In this document: positions 1-12,354 of the stretch, one piece after another
Position numbering within the stretch: the first letter of the stretch is position 1
Layout of the letters: the number at the start of each line of letters is the position of its first letter
NCBI GenBank assembly: GCA_013054445.1
Contig: JAAMPI010000174.1
Location: 1 to 56,337 of the forward strand
Source of the DNA: Cudoniella acicularis
Lineage: Eukaryota > Ascomycota > Leotiomycetes > Helotiales > Helotiaceae
Direction: 5' to 3'
Length of the DNA: 56,337 nucleotides
The notes under the pieces: model-generated
Told to the model about the DNA's origin: nothing
The model's database searches: none
What the model saw: only the letters and a program-made list of their open reading frames with translations
Program-made: the position numbers and the translations under genes

Positions 1-360
1 GGGAGGGGGGGAGAGAGAAGAAGAGCGCGCAACGGCGCATCCAGCGGCAGATGAACAATTGCACGTATGCAGCTAGGGCAATAAGCAATGCCATTCTGTA
101 CATGTGGTGGAGCAGACTGACGTACAGCACAGAAGCTTCTTTTGGGTGAATGCAGAGAGTGCAGAGTGCAGAGTGCAGCAACTGGAGGGGGAGCTGTGAG
201 ACTGCGGGGCTTCGAGGCTGCACCTGTCCCAGACTCCCAGGTATCATGTCAAGATGTCAAAGGTATCAAACGGGTGTATACGGAGAGTACTTCACACAAT
301 TACAACAGTAGCATCGGTACGGAGGTACTTGTCCAGGTGGTACCCCGGTGTATAGCATCA

Positions 361-384
361 AGTCCCTGAAGTCCCTGAAGTCCC
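361..384. repeat. 9-bp tandem repeat (AGTCCCTGA)n
   Basis: Two complete and one partial copy of AGTCCCTGA in direct tandem within the unique left flank. No gene is associated with it. Confidence 0.8.
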
Positions 385-962
385 GGGGCCTGTGGAAGGC
401 CTGCGGTGGCGTTCGCTGGCGTGCCCATCCGCGTCTGTGCAGCTCGCAGCTCGCACCACGCCAGCTGCTGGCACGCTGCACCACCCGAGCACTGAGCATA
501 CTGCTTTTAGTCTTCCCGTTGATGCTCGTCTCGTTTGAATTTCCATATAAAGTCCACCAACAGCGGGGGGTTCTGCACTTGCTGATCATACCGCTGCGAA
601 AAGACTGGACGAAATGACGATAGGGGCGTACTACTATCTATCCTAGGGTTCCCCCCGGCCTGTCTGAACCCCCGAGGAATGATCGCCGGCGACCTGGGAA
701 CAACTGCAACGGTCGCCGTAATTTTCTGGCCTCTAGATTCTCAATTTCTACTTTGAGACGCCACGGACATGAGGAAATAGCTTACTGTAGGATCTAGGAA
801 ATGTTTCGGCATGATTGAAGACAGTGTGACCGGCACTCCCACTATAATCCGCTGTTATTGCCCAGGTGGTGTTTAGCGGACGGCAGCGCGGTTTGCGTTT
901 CTGCTTCTGTTTCCCCTATCCGCGACAACTATTATTAGGTACAGCCTCTGGCTGGAACTTGA

Positions 963-989
963 CTGCGGTCTGCGGTCTGCGGTCTGCGG
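963..989. repeat. 7-bp tandem repeat (CTGCGGT)n
   Basis: Almost four perfect direct copies of CTGCGGT. Simple repeat in the unique flank. Confidence 0.85.
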
Positions 990-3900
990 GGGAGTTCGCA
1001 TTGATCGAGTCTTGGACTGTGGGAGCTTGCATTAGAAGTGTCCGTTCTGAGTGAGACCAAGGTAGGAAGTTGGCAGTAAGTTGGTACAGAGCCTTGAGTA
1101 CTATTGCACCCCCTACGAATTCCACGCGGCATGCAAGGGCAAGTTGATGGCACCGACACTCGGAGCTGATAGATCACAGAGCAGCGTGGGCAGTGCTATA
1201 TGCCCATATGCCATGCGGTCTTATAGTGAAAAGCATATCCAGGCCGTGATGATCTGATGTCAAAGGTGCGCGGCACATCTGCGGCGACGCCAATGGTACG
1301 TACTACATTCGTTCGGACGATGTACATGTACTTGACGCTTGTAGCGGTACGACGACTTGAGGGTTGCAGGCGGTAAGCAATTATCAATTCAAAGGCAAGG
1401 TAGTAGTAGTGGAGTCTGTCCAGTCCCAGAATGGCTGCGAGCATGCGAGCATGCTAGCCTGCTAGCCTACTAGCCTCAGTGGCTTCGGGCTAGCTGAATA
1501 AGCTGTGTTTTCTACTCCCGAGGTCGCCTCTTTCCTCCTCACCTCTTCCAAGTTCCCACACTCTGCAGTGTGCACCATAAATTTTGGGCGGGCCTTGAAC
1601 ACGGCGATCATCCTATTCTTCCTGGCCGCCCACTACTGCATCTTTTACCTCGTCTGCAAGTTTTCGCTTGATTCACGTCCATCAACATCCAGGAACCTAT
1701 TGAACCCCCCATTCAACCTCACGTCGCACAGCAGCCCACGGCGTTGGCGGGGCACCTCGAATTGCTTCCGCGGACCAATGCTTTTTACGAACGCGCGAGG
1801 CAGCAAGAGATCTCCGCCATTCAGACGCCGACGGCTTGGTTTTCCTTTTGGTCTCGATTCACGAGTGGAGCTATCACGTTGCCACGAGCAGGGAGTCACT
1901 TCTCACATTATTGCGCCTCCGTGAATCGTGAATCGTGGGCGGGGAGGGGGCACGGGTAGATCTCCCTTCAATCGGCCCCGGCATTTGGGCCGAATCGGTC
2001 AAATCATCGGCATCTGCGGGGCAAAGTGCGCTGCAGCACACAGCACGCAGCACGCTGGGATGGTGTCCGAAGTTTACGGGAGTAAGGTTAATGAAAAGCA
2101 AACGCAGACACTACGCTGCCATTCACGAATCACGCCAGGTCACAGGTGCTGCAGACACCCTCAACCGCAACCGCAACCGAAACCTGATCTTCAGCCTCCG
2201 AAAAGGACCGCCGCCGTCAGTTAGAGTATCCAATCTACAAACCCCGCCTTCACCACCGCAACCATACAAACGCGCAATTGGCTCGATCGGCTCGATCGAT
2301 TCCATGCCGATCCGTTGCTGTCCACATTCCGAGTTGCCAACCCGAGAGCCCGAGAGCGGTCAGGAAAAGGCCAAGAGAAAGAACAAGCAAACACTTCTCA
2401 CACGAGACAACCTGGCAACCAAAACGAAACATGGCTGCAGCCTTCTGCGCCCGATACAGCTGCGTGCATACAGTAACAGGGCTGATGAAAGACAGGAGAT
2501 GACGGACTCCCTTTGGGACGTCTCACCAAGACAGCCACTTTTGCCCATTTGCGCCCACTTTGCAAGGTCACCGGAAAGCGAGGCCAAAGCGCAAGGCTTT
2601 TAAAATTCTTGTGAATCAATGGTGGGTGAGCCCAAAAAGCGAGGCATTCCTTCGAATCGGCTTACATCAGGAGCCGCGTTTGCCATGTTCACGGAACTCT
2701 CCCGGATGAAGTATTTTGAAAACATCGTCCAAAGAACACTAGTATTCAACTGAAAAACAACAAACAACAAAGCCTTTCGCCGTCCCGCTGTCAAACCCTG
2801 TAGGGTCCCTCCATCAATGCAGGCACGGCATCCTGTGGAACTCTCCAATTTCGACTAGGTCCCAAAAATCGACATGGCTGCAGCTCTGCCCTAAATGAGG
2901 GGTTCGATCCGTGCCAGGCTTATTCATCTGTACTCCATGCGATTTACTGCGGCCACGAAAAATGTTAACTCGTGATTCATTGCAATCAATCTCTCGTCAG
3001 ATGGGCCACAATGTTGCAATTGAGGGGCTAAACTCGTCGCAGTGAGCACACCTGCAACGAAGAGGGATGGTTCTTTCAACTGGCGTGACAGGGTTATGCA
3101 GCTTCAACATTTCAATATTTGGATTTCACACTGGTTTAATACGATGCCCTACATCAACATATATGGTATCTCCCTATAGACCCTTCCAACCATAACCAAT
3201 CCGAAAGCCACACACCCACCCCCCTCGAATGTAACCCAACGGAGGTAACACAATCTCACCACACCACTTGGTAGCGAATAATCAACCTCAAGGTCCTCAA
3301 ACTAATCCCTCCCACAAACCCTGGACAACTGCGTGAAAATTCCAAGCACATCCCCATGGATCGGGGACCCGGCACCCTCTTTTCTGTTTGTCGGCCTTCT
3401 CATTACAACCCCGTGTCACACGATCTCAAATCCTCGCTCACACGCAAAATCCGATCCCTCTTCCATTTTGAGCGAGAAAAAGTCTCCGTGAAGCGGTTAT
3501 CTCCTGAAATTTATGGAGAATAATCAACCTGCGTCACCACATGGGCCTGCAAGATAGCACAAATGCCGTCCATGAAGTGTGTTGTGCAACTTGAAACGAT
3601 TCGGCTTCGGCATTTGTTCTGCACGCAGCCGAACTCAGTGACCGGTAGAAGGCTACTGAATCCATGCACTCAATCCTCGTCATCTCACGTCCTGAAGATA
3701 AATTAAGTGCAACGTCCCTGCAGTTTTCACGATCATGCCATCAATCCAAGGATTCTTCGTGAAGGAACACTCACATGCTCAACCTCTTAAGACGGATAAA
3801 TTCCTACCACTGTCAGTTATGTGTTCTACTTTCCCCGCTATAATAACCTTGTTGTATTTTCTGCTATCTTGTGGCGGCTTACGCTGCATTGAAGCATGAT

Positions 3901-5131
3901 GCTTGCACAGCATGCCTCCTCATTCGCGGCGTCTGGGAACCACGCCTCGGTTGTACATTTTACCACACTTTGAGGAAGGGTTTTGCCATGTTTCATTGAA
4001 TTTATATTGCTGTTGATTGGAGAAACAGGAACGGAGAATAACTGCTCCTAGGCCCTCTGTTGTGGTGATTTAAATCAAGTTTCTGTCGTGTTCCTTTCCT
4101 TCCCTCGTTGAACAATGTATACCACTGACAAATATCACCAAGGACTGCAGTGTGTCGTCTTTCTACTAATCAAATGAAGGGGCGACCTCACCTGCCCTGA
4201 TGACTTGCTATTCTTTCCCGTTCAGTCGTTTCTGCGAGTACCTTTATTGCAGATTGGTTGAAGATATTGAAGGCGCGACACTATACGCCCGGTGGTGCAC
4301 TGTGTAGCATCGTGCTGGGAAGAGAAGCAATGGCATGGTTCTTCCTTGGAACACGATTCCACAGCATCGACGCCTATCTCTTTCCCTCCACATTCCGCAG
4401 TTACATGAAGCGGTGAAGATGTCGTGGAATTCTCGGAGTGATTTAATCTGGTTTTCTTCTCCGCCTTCCAGCGAATGCGGAGTTGATGTGAAATCTTCAT
4501 CGGGATGTTATCGTCTCTTTGTAACTTGCATTTGAATGCGGCTTCTGTCGTAACTTGTGCCTGCATGCAACTTCTGAATTCCTATGCGAGTTTTCTCCAT
4601 ACAAACGCAGAGGCAAAGACGGAAACTTCCGCATTATTTTCGTTCCCTTATTCACGTCGTGTTACACCGCTATCCTTCACGCACAAAAATCGCCCCGTAC
4701 CTCGTCCCGTGTATCGTGTGACCGAGTACGGCGCGCGGAGTACAAGGCGCGCCGACCGGCCGGCCGATGCACGATTTCGGCATTCAATTCCATCTCCATC
4801 TCCTCTCCTTTCACGGCTGAAGTCGGGCTTTGTAAAGAACGGTGTGAGATGGAGATGAAAATGCTCCCTACCGTCCTCCCCGTCCACTCCCGTGCTCCTC
4901 TTTCCTTTCTTGTATCTGTTTTCTCCGCACTTCGCGCGAAAGTTGCAAGTGCAAGTGTAAAATGCGGAGTGCATGCGCCACCCTTACCGGACTTCCAGGT
5001 TCCAGGTTTTGGGTGGGAGCGAGGGGGAGCGCACGCGGGGAAGATATGCTACGGATATGGACATGGACGTGGGAAAGTGTTGTAGCATGTCCCGTATCTG
5101 TACATGTACATGTAGATGTAAGTGATAGCAA

Positions 5132-5150
5132 GGTGAGTGAGTGAGTGAGA
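5132..5150. repeat. (GTGA)n microsatellite
   Basis: About four copies of GTGA in tandem in the unique flank, followed at 5.28-5.33 kb by a purine-rich GGGA/GGAA tract. Confidence 0.8.
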
Positions 5151-5651
5151 CTAGGAGGCCACTACTACCGTCCACTACAGCACAATAAAGTACAGTACTA
5201 CATGGAAATGTACTGAATGAATGCACTATATTTAAGGCGCGGGGTTAGAAGGATGGATGGAAGTGGAAGGGTGGAAGGATAAATGGAGCGAGCGAGGGAG
5301 GGGAAGGGAAGGAGGGAGAGAGATAGGCGAAATTGCGTGATTGGGCCGCTCGTGTGTTGGATTTGTTGGATTTGTTTGTCAGGTAGGTAGGCTATCGCGC
5401 GTGTGTGTTGGTAGAATTTTTATAATGGATGTAGAGAATTGGATTTTCTTTAACTGTGTCTTGTTTCGTGCAAAGTTTTATTCCTTTCGTGGTTTCTGCT
5501 ACTGCTTTTCTGAGTTAGATTTTGTTTTTAGAAAAAGATAGACTTCTAATGAACTCTGTTTTCGGAAACGATTGAACTTGAGAGCTTTAACTTGATTAAT
5601 GATACTATACAGCGGGGTTTCAACAATATAATTAAAAGTATATAAGTTATC

Positions 5652-5684
<33 letters not shown>

Positions 5685-5685
5685 T
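5652..5685. repeat. (CA)n(TA)n microsatellite at the edge of the AT-rich block
   Basis: Nine CA units run directly into about eight TA units. The tract lies in a transitional AT-rich zone (5.4-5.8 kb) just before the fully RIP-mutated block begins. The unmutated CA run shows that this position is still outside the RIP-affected DNA. Confidence 0.9.
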
Positions 5686-5820
5686 TTATATAATCTTCCT
5701 TCTACTTTTAAAAGTATAAATTTTATATATATATAGAATAACAGTTTTCTTTCTTCCTCTTCCCTTTTCTCTCGTTTCATTAAACAAATAGTTTAACCAC
5801 AATCAATAGATATCTTTTAG

Positions 5821-8800
5821 AGTCCCGAGGTTGGCTATTAGCGCCGGGATTCCGACAATCACGTGCCTATACTAACTACCTCGTCGGCTCTACCCTTAAG
5901 ACCTCTAGGAGTCGATAACGACTTTTAACTATTTAATCCCGACTATCCTCTTATATTCTTATACGAAAGACATCGTATTAAAATAGCCCGTAAATTCTTT
6001 ATAAAGAATAATAGGTAATAGATTATCGATCTCTATTCTAACGGTCTATAACTCTATCTTTATTAAAAAACACTCTTAGCTAACGAATCTAGACCTTAGT
6101 CTATAGGTTAAGAACGTATTACGCGAACATGATCCTAGCTACGCGAAATTCTACGATAGGGACGTCTTCCGGTAGATCTATATCTCTATTATATAAGGAG
6201 ATATAGCGCGAAGAGAGAAATTCCTCGCTTGGCTTTTAGATAGCAAGTAAGACTATATAAAGCGCCTAGAGGCCCTATTAGAGTAGTTCTAGGATAGCCT
6301 AGACGCGCTGATCCCGTTCGCTAGACTATAGCTAGCTATACTAATAGGGACTTTCTTACGGCTCTCGAATCTATACTACCCTAAGGTATTTAGTATTCCT
6401 TAATACCTTTCGCCCTTACTAATAGAGCGTAGGAAATAATACGCTACTTACGTCGAGTTAAGGCGACGATAGTCTATATTATCGATAAGAATAAAAACGA
6501 CTAGTTTCTAATTAATACTAATACGACTTTTCTTCTTTAAGGCCTCTACCCCGGCTTATCCCTCGAAGATCGTACGTTCGTTTAGATACGAATATTATTA
6601 CGAGAGCTTTTTCTTATAATCTAAGACGATAATATTCGCTCGTAGATACTTAAGCGTATCTATTCGATAAAGTACGTTATTATAATAATATATATATTCC
6701 TAAAAGATACGAAGTACCTCGAACCTTATATAAGGATATTAAAGAAGGTTCTATTAGGCAAAAGTAANGGCTCTCTCTCGTAGTATTTTAATACCCTATA
6801 TAACGGTCAGCCGAATATTAAGGTCTAAACTACTAAGTCTACTTTTAATGATCGAACATTCTCTAGTTTATATGCCTTCTAGGTAGTATATCGTATACTC
6901 TAGCTCCTCGCCCTACGACACTTTCCCGAAATAGACGGGCAAGCACCTCGGAAAGACATTAGTAAGCGCGTTATACGGAAACTAGGGCTATAGCCTTAAT
7001 AGTAGATTAAGCTTTTCGTATTAGCCCTTAGAAATAGATATAGACGTATACGTAAACTATACCGTGATCGTAAGGTAGTAGACAGTAGTAAGATCGAAGA
7101 CTACGTACGAAGAATTCGGCCTTTAATAGAATAAGAAGTAAGGCGACGAAAAGTATAACTTATATATCAAATCATCGGTGACCTCGAGTATAGAGAAACG
7201 ATAACAGCCGTCCCCGAGTTAACCTTAGATCACGAGAATAGTAGACCAGATATCTTAGACAAATATAATAGACTAGATATCTTATATAGATATGGCCGAC
7301 TATACGACAGTGTTCTCTAAGCAGACGAAGGCTACCTTTTCTTTGACTATATATATTTAACTTTATACGATACCGTATCTAAACGGTATCTTATATTATT
7401 TGCTATTATACGAGACTTCTTTTATAGCTTCTTCGGTACCGCTAAGGACGACTTAGACTAACCGAAATTCTTTCGTCTACCGCGCGATAACTATAGCGGA
7501 GGTCGAGAAGAAGAGAAAAGAATATAAGACATCGACGATATAGAAAGACTACCTACGAACTAGCGACCGGCTTCGCCACCGCCACCTAAGGTTCCCCTAC
7601 TATCAAATCCTACGAGACCCGTAGAAAACACGTATAGCGCTGTCACCACGTCCGGTATCCCGCCGATATAGAATTTACGGAGCCTAGACGGATATTATAG
7701 GTTTACCTAGAGGGGCCGCTCTACTAGCCCTACCACTTATTCGTACCGCTTAAGACGACTAAGAGAGCGCTTAAACTCGACTAGCCGACAACGTAGACAG
7801 GATTTGACTAGCCCTCGTAATAGAGATATTATCTTCTTAGAAGCTATATAATAATTACTTCTTATAGAAACGACCTAAGCGGCTACTATCTTATCGGAAG
7901 ATATATTAATAGAAGACATAGAGATTGTCTTATAGGCTCCCCTTTTAGCAGGACCGCTTATAGAGAACACCTATACTACTATTGCCCTAAGATCAAGAAG
8001 TCTTGACGGACGTTATAATATTAGCGCGAGACGCCGCTCTATTAGCCCTACCACTTAATCGCACCGCTTAGGGCGCTTAGACTCGACCGACAGACAACGT
8101 AGACGGTATTTGACTAGCGATCGTAGCGGAGATTCCCGTATTAGAGATACTATCTTCCTAGGTTCTACGTAGTAACTACTTCTAGTAGGTCTACCTATAG
8201 AAAGCACCTAGGCTACTACTGTCTCGGAAGATATATTAATAGAAGACATAGAAATAGTCTTATAGGCTCCCCCTTTAGTAGGACAATTAGTAAACAAAGC
8301 GCGTACTACCGTCGCGTTAAGGTTAAGGAGCCTAGATAGACGCCGTAAGATCACCTAGAGAGGCCGTTCTATAAGTCCTACTATTAATATATACTGTTTA
8401 AAGCGACGAAGAGAACGTTTAACCTCGCCTTATCGCGAGAGATAACAGATTCGAGGCTTAGGCACTTCTCTAGAAGACATAGAGATTGTTTAATAGGCTC
8501 CCCCTCCGCGGACTATAGCTAAACCGCTTATATAGTATAGCCATTCCGCTACTATCCCTTTAGTATCTACGCTTCTAGCTGCCTAACTATCGGCAGCACC
8601 TATATTTAGTCAAGAGATCCGAGATAGAACCTTCTCTACGCTTCTAGATATCTAGCTATCTACGGCACCTATACTCACGTTTAGTAAGGAGACTATAGCC
8701 TCCGCGGTGTTTAGTCAAGAGGCTTAAAGTAGAACCGTCTCGGCCTTTATAGCTGTCTAACTAGCTACGGCAACTATGTCTATACTTAGGCAGAATATTA

Positions 8801-9543
8801 AAGACGGAACTATCTCGGCGCTTCTAGCTACCTAGCTATCTATAACACCTTTACTTATATTTAGACAGGAACGATTAGTTAAAGATATAACTATCTCTTT
8901 ATAAGATGCTTTACGATTAATTTTCCGTCGCCAGATAAGAAGAATAATAGCGGGGTCGTTTATAGTGTTCTTTCTTGCCGGTAGAGATCGCTTTCGCGTA
9001 CGTAAAGCCGATCCGACTGATACCGTCTCTATAGTCAATACTCTATAGCTGCCGTCTAAGGCTCTAACTATTACCCTTACCCTTATAAGCGATCAAGGCA
9101 AGCGACTCAAGCTAGCTACTCTTATAACTATCCTTAAGGAAGCCCGTGCCTAGAAGCTCGATATAGCGCTCGTGGTCTCGAGGCTAGATACTAGGGAAGT
9201 AGTTCGCTAATTAGAAGGTTTCGAAGAACCGGGCGAGGAACTACGTTATAAGGAACCTTAACCTAGTCTTACCGTTAACGAGATTATAAAACGTAACGGC
9301 AAACCTATTCGGATTTTAATTTAGGATAGGAGTAATTAGAAGACCGGGGCGGAGAAGGTCACCTATAGCCGAATAGAGGAGAAGGTAAGGTTTTATATAT
9401 TAAAGGTTAAAGGTGTCCGCCCTTATAACTATAATAGGACTCGTCTTAATATTAAAGATTGCTTTCGTAGTACTTAAAAGGACTCTCCCCCGACACTTTA
9501 TCTCTACCTTCTAGAACAAGCCAGTTCTGCTATTAAGCTCTAA
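5821..9543 (+). pseudogene. RIP-decayed DUF3723-family protein
   Basis: One frame (codons starting at 5821, 5824 and so on) can be followed for about 1,240 codons with only TAG/TAA-type stops. Near codons 40-85 it reads PLIFLYERHRIKIARKFF, then two consecutive stops where the family has a Trp pair, then IDLY, then NESRPQSIGQERI. I match this to the DUF3723 pattern of WW-x-VDLY followed by NE-x-x-PSDGEIYRKIR. Further on come FLKDTKYLE, ALRHFPE and a segment reading LFFDYIYLTLYDTV. The C-terminal third is Ser/Arg/Pro-rich and internally repeated. The length fits the large DUF3723 proteins. That family is unassigned in function and is known as frequent cargo of fungal Starship elements. The true start and any introns are not resolvable. 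The family call is by motif recall, not a search. Confidence 0.75.
7705..8530 (+). repeat. Degenerate ~315-bp tandem repeats inside the DUF3723 relic
   Basis: Three tandem units (about 7705-8025, 8026-8340 and a shorter 8341-8530) share a block encoding RS-rich sequence ending in EDILIEDIEIVL followed by APPL. A second series of roughly 80-95-bp units follows at 8560-8860, sharing the string CGCTTCTAGCT. All units keep the host reading frame, so they were coding repeats before RIP. Confidence 0.75.
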
Positions 9544-9559
9544 GCCGTAGTAGACTAGT

Positions 9560-10010
9560 GCCTAATAATACTATTCTATTTATATTGTCTATTTAAAAAG
9601 CTTAAAACATATATTTAATATCTTAATATAGTCAATACCTTAGCTACCTCTTTTACCCGCTTATTAAAATTTATAACTACTTTTTTAAGGACTTCTACTA
9701 AACCCTTAAGATAATTCTTATTAGTAGTAAGCTTTCCTAATATCACTAATTAGATCTCTAACATATATTCTTTAATATCTAGCTCCTTTAAAAGCTAAAG
9801 GTTCTCTCCCGATTGTTCCTCTACTTACTGTCGTAGCTTAGCCCGCTTCTAGAGATATAATTCCTTCTTTTCTTTAAACCTATCCTCGAGGCTATTAAAC
9901 TTCTTTCGAGTATAGGGCTTTACTCTTAAAGCCGCCGTCGAACCCTTTAGCCTTCTACTCGTATTAACTTTGATCTTTACCGATAGAGGAGGATTAGTAC
10001 GCGAGTTATA
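9560..10010 (-). pseudogene. RIP-decayed small gene, coiled-coil-like product
   Basis: On the minus strand a frame of about 150 codons, interrupted only by TAG-type stops, reads as a charged alpha-helical protein: Lys/Arg-rich N-terminus, then heptad-like stretches such as LEDRFKEKKELYL and LVEVLKKVVINFNKRVKEVA. It converges on the DUF3723 relic. No family is recognised. It could also be the 3' part of a longer gene. The frame is supported only by its composition. Confidence 0.4.
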
Positions 10011-10369
10011 GTTTTATGACTCTATAGATTCGGATATATAGTTTAGAGATAATTTAAGTTATAGTAGACCGTAAAATTTTCGTAGCCCCGTAACTTCCGA
10101 TATAATATTTAAAGACAATAGAGTTAAATAATATACGGCCCGAGGCTAAATTCTTAATGTTATTAAGCGATTTAGGTAGTAGGATAGAGGCCTATACTAG
10201 AATCGCTTAGACATAGTCTAAGGCAAAAAAAGTTACGACGTAGTATAGTAATTGCCGATTCTAAGTTTAGGCTTCGGAGCTAGAACCGGCCTCTCTAAAC
10301 CTACGTAGTCAATCCCTAGTCAAGTAATATTTATAAGCGCTACTATAAGGTTTACGCCCTATAATAGCT

Positions 10370-10422
10370 ATTCTCTGTCTCTATACCCTGTTTTTATACC
10401 CTTGTCTTTATATCCTTTTAGG
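10370..10422. repeat. Minisatellite, RIP-mutated copy (core CTCTRYACCCTGT)
   Basis: Four degenerate units of the 12-13-bp minisatellite, read here as its complement (CTCTGTCTCTATACCCTGT, then degenerate copies). Mirror partner of 56,116-56,190. Confidence 0.8.
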
Positions 10423-10813
10423 TAAGATTATATATATAGCTAATAAGGGGAGTTAGTGTTATATTACCTCTAATAATTTTATATTATGATTTCCGGGACG
10501 ACCCGTCTAGAACATTATATATAGAACTAATAGTACGGCTTCTAGTATAAGAGACTTAAATGCCAAATAGAGTCTCTAGTTAACATGCCTTACCTTTAGA
10601 CTATAAAAACATCTTAGAATCGTTATTATAACACTAGCGAGAATCTAAATACCCGAACACGTATTCGGAATCACTCTTCCTAGATCTCGTAGACAACGGT
10701 TTATAATAAAGATAAATAAGGAGAGAATCCGTCTAAAAAGGGAAGACTAAAAGGCAAAGTTTATAATTCGATTCCTTTAAAGAGAAAAAGCTAGGCCCTA
10801 CTTTTATAAGGAC

Positions 10814-11042
10814 ATAGAAAAGGGCGAGGGTTTAGTCAGGTTAAGAGATTTTTTCTTAAGGGAGCTTACGATATAAGAGAACATAGTATTTTCCGATAGG
10901 GTGAATAGTAACGACGAGAGGTATAACTATAGGGGGATAGAGGTAAACCTTGAGAGGAAAAAGCATAAGACCGTTAAAGCTTTAAAAACGTTTATATAGG
11001 CGTTTATATCTTATAATAATAAGAAAAACTATTAGTAACTGA
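10814..11042 (+). pseudogene. RIP copy of the 75-codon fragment
   Basis: Mirror copy of 55,499-55,726. The start codon is ATA instead of ATG, and an in-frame TAG sits at the same place as in the right copy. Length differs by one base, so there is also a small indel. Confidence 0.6.
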
Positions 11043-11340
11043 CTCTCGATATCTCGCCGTTATTCTACTGATTAAAGGCGTATAAGTTTCTTTTATATAA
11101 AAATAGATATATTAGCGCGCGAATATAATATTCTATACTTAAGAATTAGACTTATTCTCTAATTCGTATATAGGTAAACTATTAGGCACGGAAGCCACTT
11201 TCTAGCTTATAGAGCTCTACGAAACTAGCCGGTATTTATACGTAATAATATAGGGACCTAAACCGGCCCCTTCCTAAAATAGCGTTAGCTAGAGATATTA
11301 AAAGGCGTGTTCGACACTTAATAGATCGCTAATAACTATA

Positions 11341-12027
11341 ATAAGTGCCTTACCTAGCACTATCTCCGTTGATCTAATAAGAACACTGCCTAGATCCTTT
11401 AAGAAGTTTAAGGAAGAAATAGAACATGATCTTTAGACAATATCTATAACGGAGACTCCCTATATAGCCAAGTCTACCTAGGCGAACCAAGCCCTAACCT
11501 AGGACAACATCCGTACCGTATTCTTCTTATAGCTCACACTAGCGGGGTATGTCGTATTTCTAGGGACTTTTACTTCTCTTAAAACTTCGTAGACTCTCGT
11601 AAGTAGTACTAGTAGAAGGGTTATTTAATATACGCTTAAGAAGGGGCTTTTAGGGATCGTAGGAGCCTACTGCCTTTTTAGAACAGTTAAGACAAGCTAG
11701 TTATAGTATAAATAGCGGAATAATACTATTTGGCTAGTTATAAACATATTTTTATAAGTTTCCTAAGATTATCCTAAAAGACAGAATACTAACTAGATAA
11801 TCTAAAGACCTAGGCTACTCTACTCACTTACCGGCCTTATTATTACCCTTATTAATATCTATACCGCTTAAGGTAGGCACTAGTCTATTACTACTAAGGT
11901 TACGATTATCGTGATTAGTTTGTATACCGGAAATATGACTATACTATATTTAGTTTATAACTACTAGATTTTAGAGAAGATAAAGACAACTCGTGATAGA
12001 GCGCTGGCTAAGCGGAATCGGACTTAG
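11341..12027 (+). pseudogene. RIP copy of the small multi-span membrane protein gene
   Basis: Mirror copy of 54,509-55,195 with exactly the same overall length (687 bp including the 54-bp intron). The ATG is ATA and many Gln/Trp codons are stops. Encodes the same Thr/Ser-rich N-terminus and hydrophobic segments as the right copy in degraded form. Confidence 0.8.
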
Positions 12028-12354
12028 AAGTACTCTTAGGTAAGGACGGAGCTTTAGTAAGTGATTTAGGATGTTATAAGAGGTGCCTTACTAGTTTAGA
12101 TTAGATTATAGCTTAGTTTTTATTATAATTATATTAATAAATTAAGAAAAGAATAGTTATCTACGTATAATATTAGGTATTATATTTCGGCTCTATTTAT
12201 TTCCGGTAAGTCTAGCTAACCTCTTATATACTCTAACTCGGTATAAGCCGTTTTTAGATCTAGGGCTATTTTTAGAGAGGATTATTCTAGGATTCTCTAT
12301 TTCTAAGGGATATCGTTCTAGCCCCCTCTATATATAGGTTTATAGCCTAAATTT

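Larger units (their letters stand above)
1..5400. other. Unique GC-balanced flank, no supported gene
   Basis: This stretch is not RIP-mutated and is not part of the inverted repeat. The longest open frames (222 codons at 1935-2603 and 176 codons at 4555-5085) show low-complexity, shadow-like composition, have no recognisable domain, and have no convincing introns beside them. Between about 2.6 and 4.2 kb there is hardly any open frame. Pyrimidine- and purine-rich tracts and short tandem repeats are common. It could be a long intergenic or leader region of a gene outside the window, but nothing in the sequence proves that. Confidence 0.6.

Noticed and set aside
1935..2603. 222-codon open frame on the plus strand
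   Set aside because: Composition is low-complexity and basic with no domain. Other frames are open too, and there is no sign of conservation or introns.
2901..2910. tRNA B-box-like GGTTCGATCC
   Set aside because: No matching A-box, acceptor stem or anticodon arm can be folded around it.
4555..5085. 176-codon open frame on the plus strand
   Set aside because: Overlaps open frames on both strands, has a chance-like composition and no motif.
6100..7300. Alternative plus-strand reading frame with few stops
   Set aside because: It seemed protein-like at first, but the frame beginning at 5821 matches DUF3723 landmarks and runs on to 9.5 kb. RIP-mutated DNA makes wrong frames look open.
8832..9038. 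68-codon open frame on the minus strand
   Set aside because: Antisense to the DUF3723 relic, whose frame is continuous through this part.
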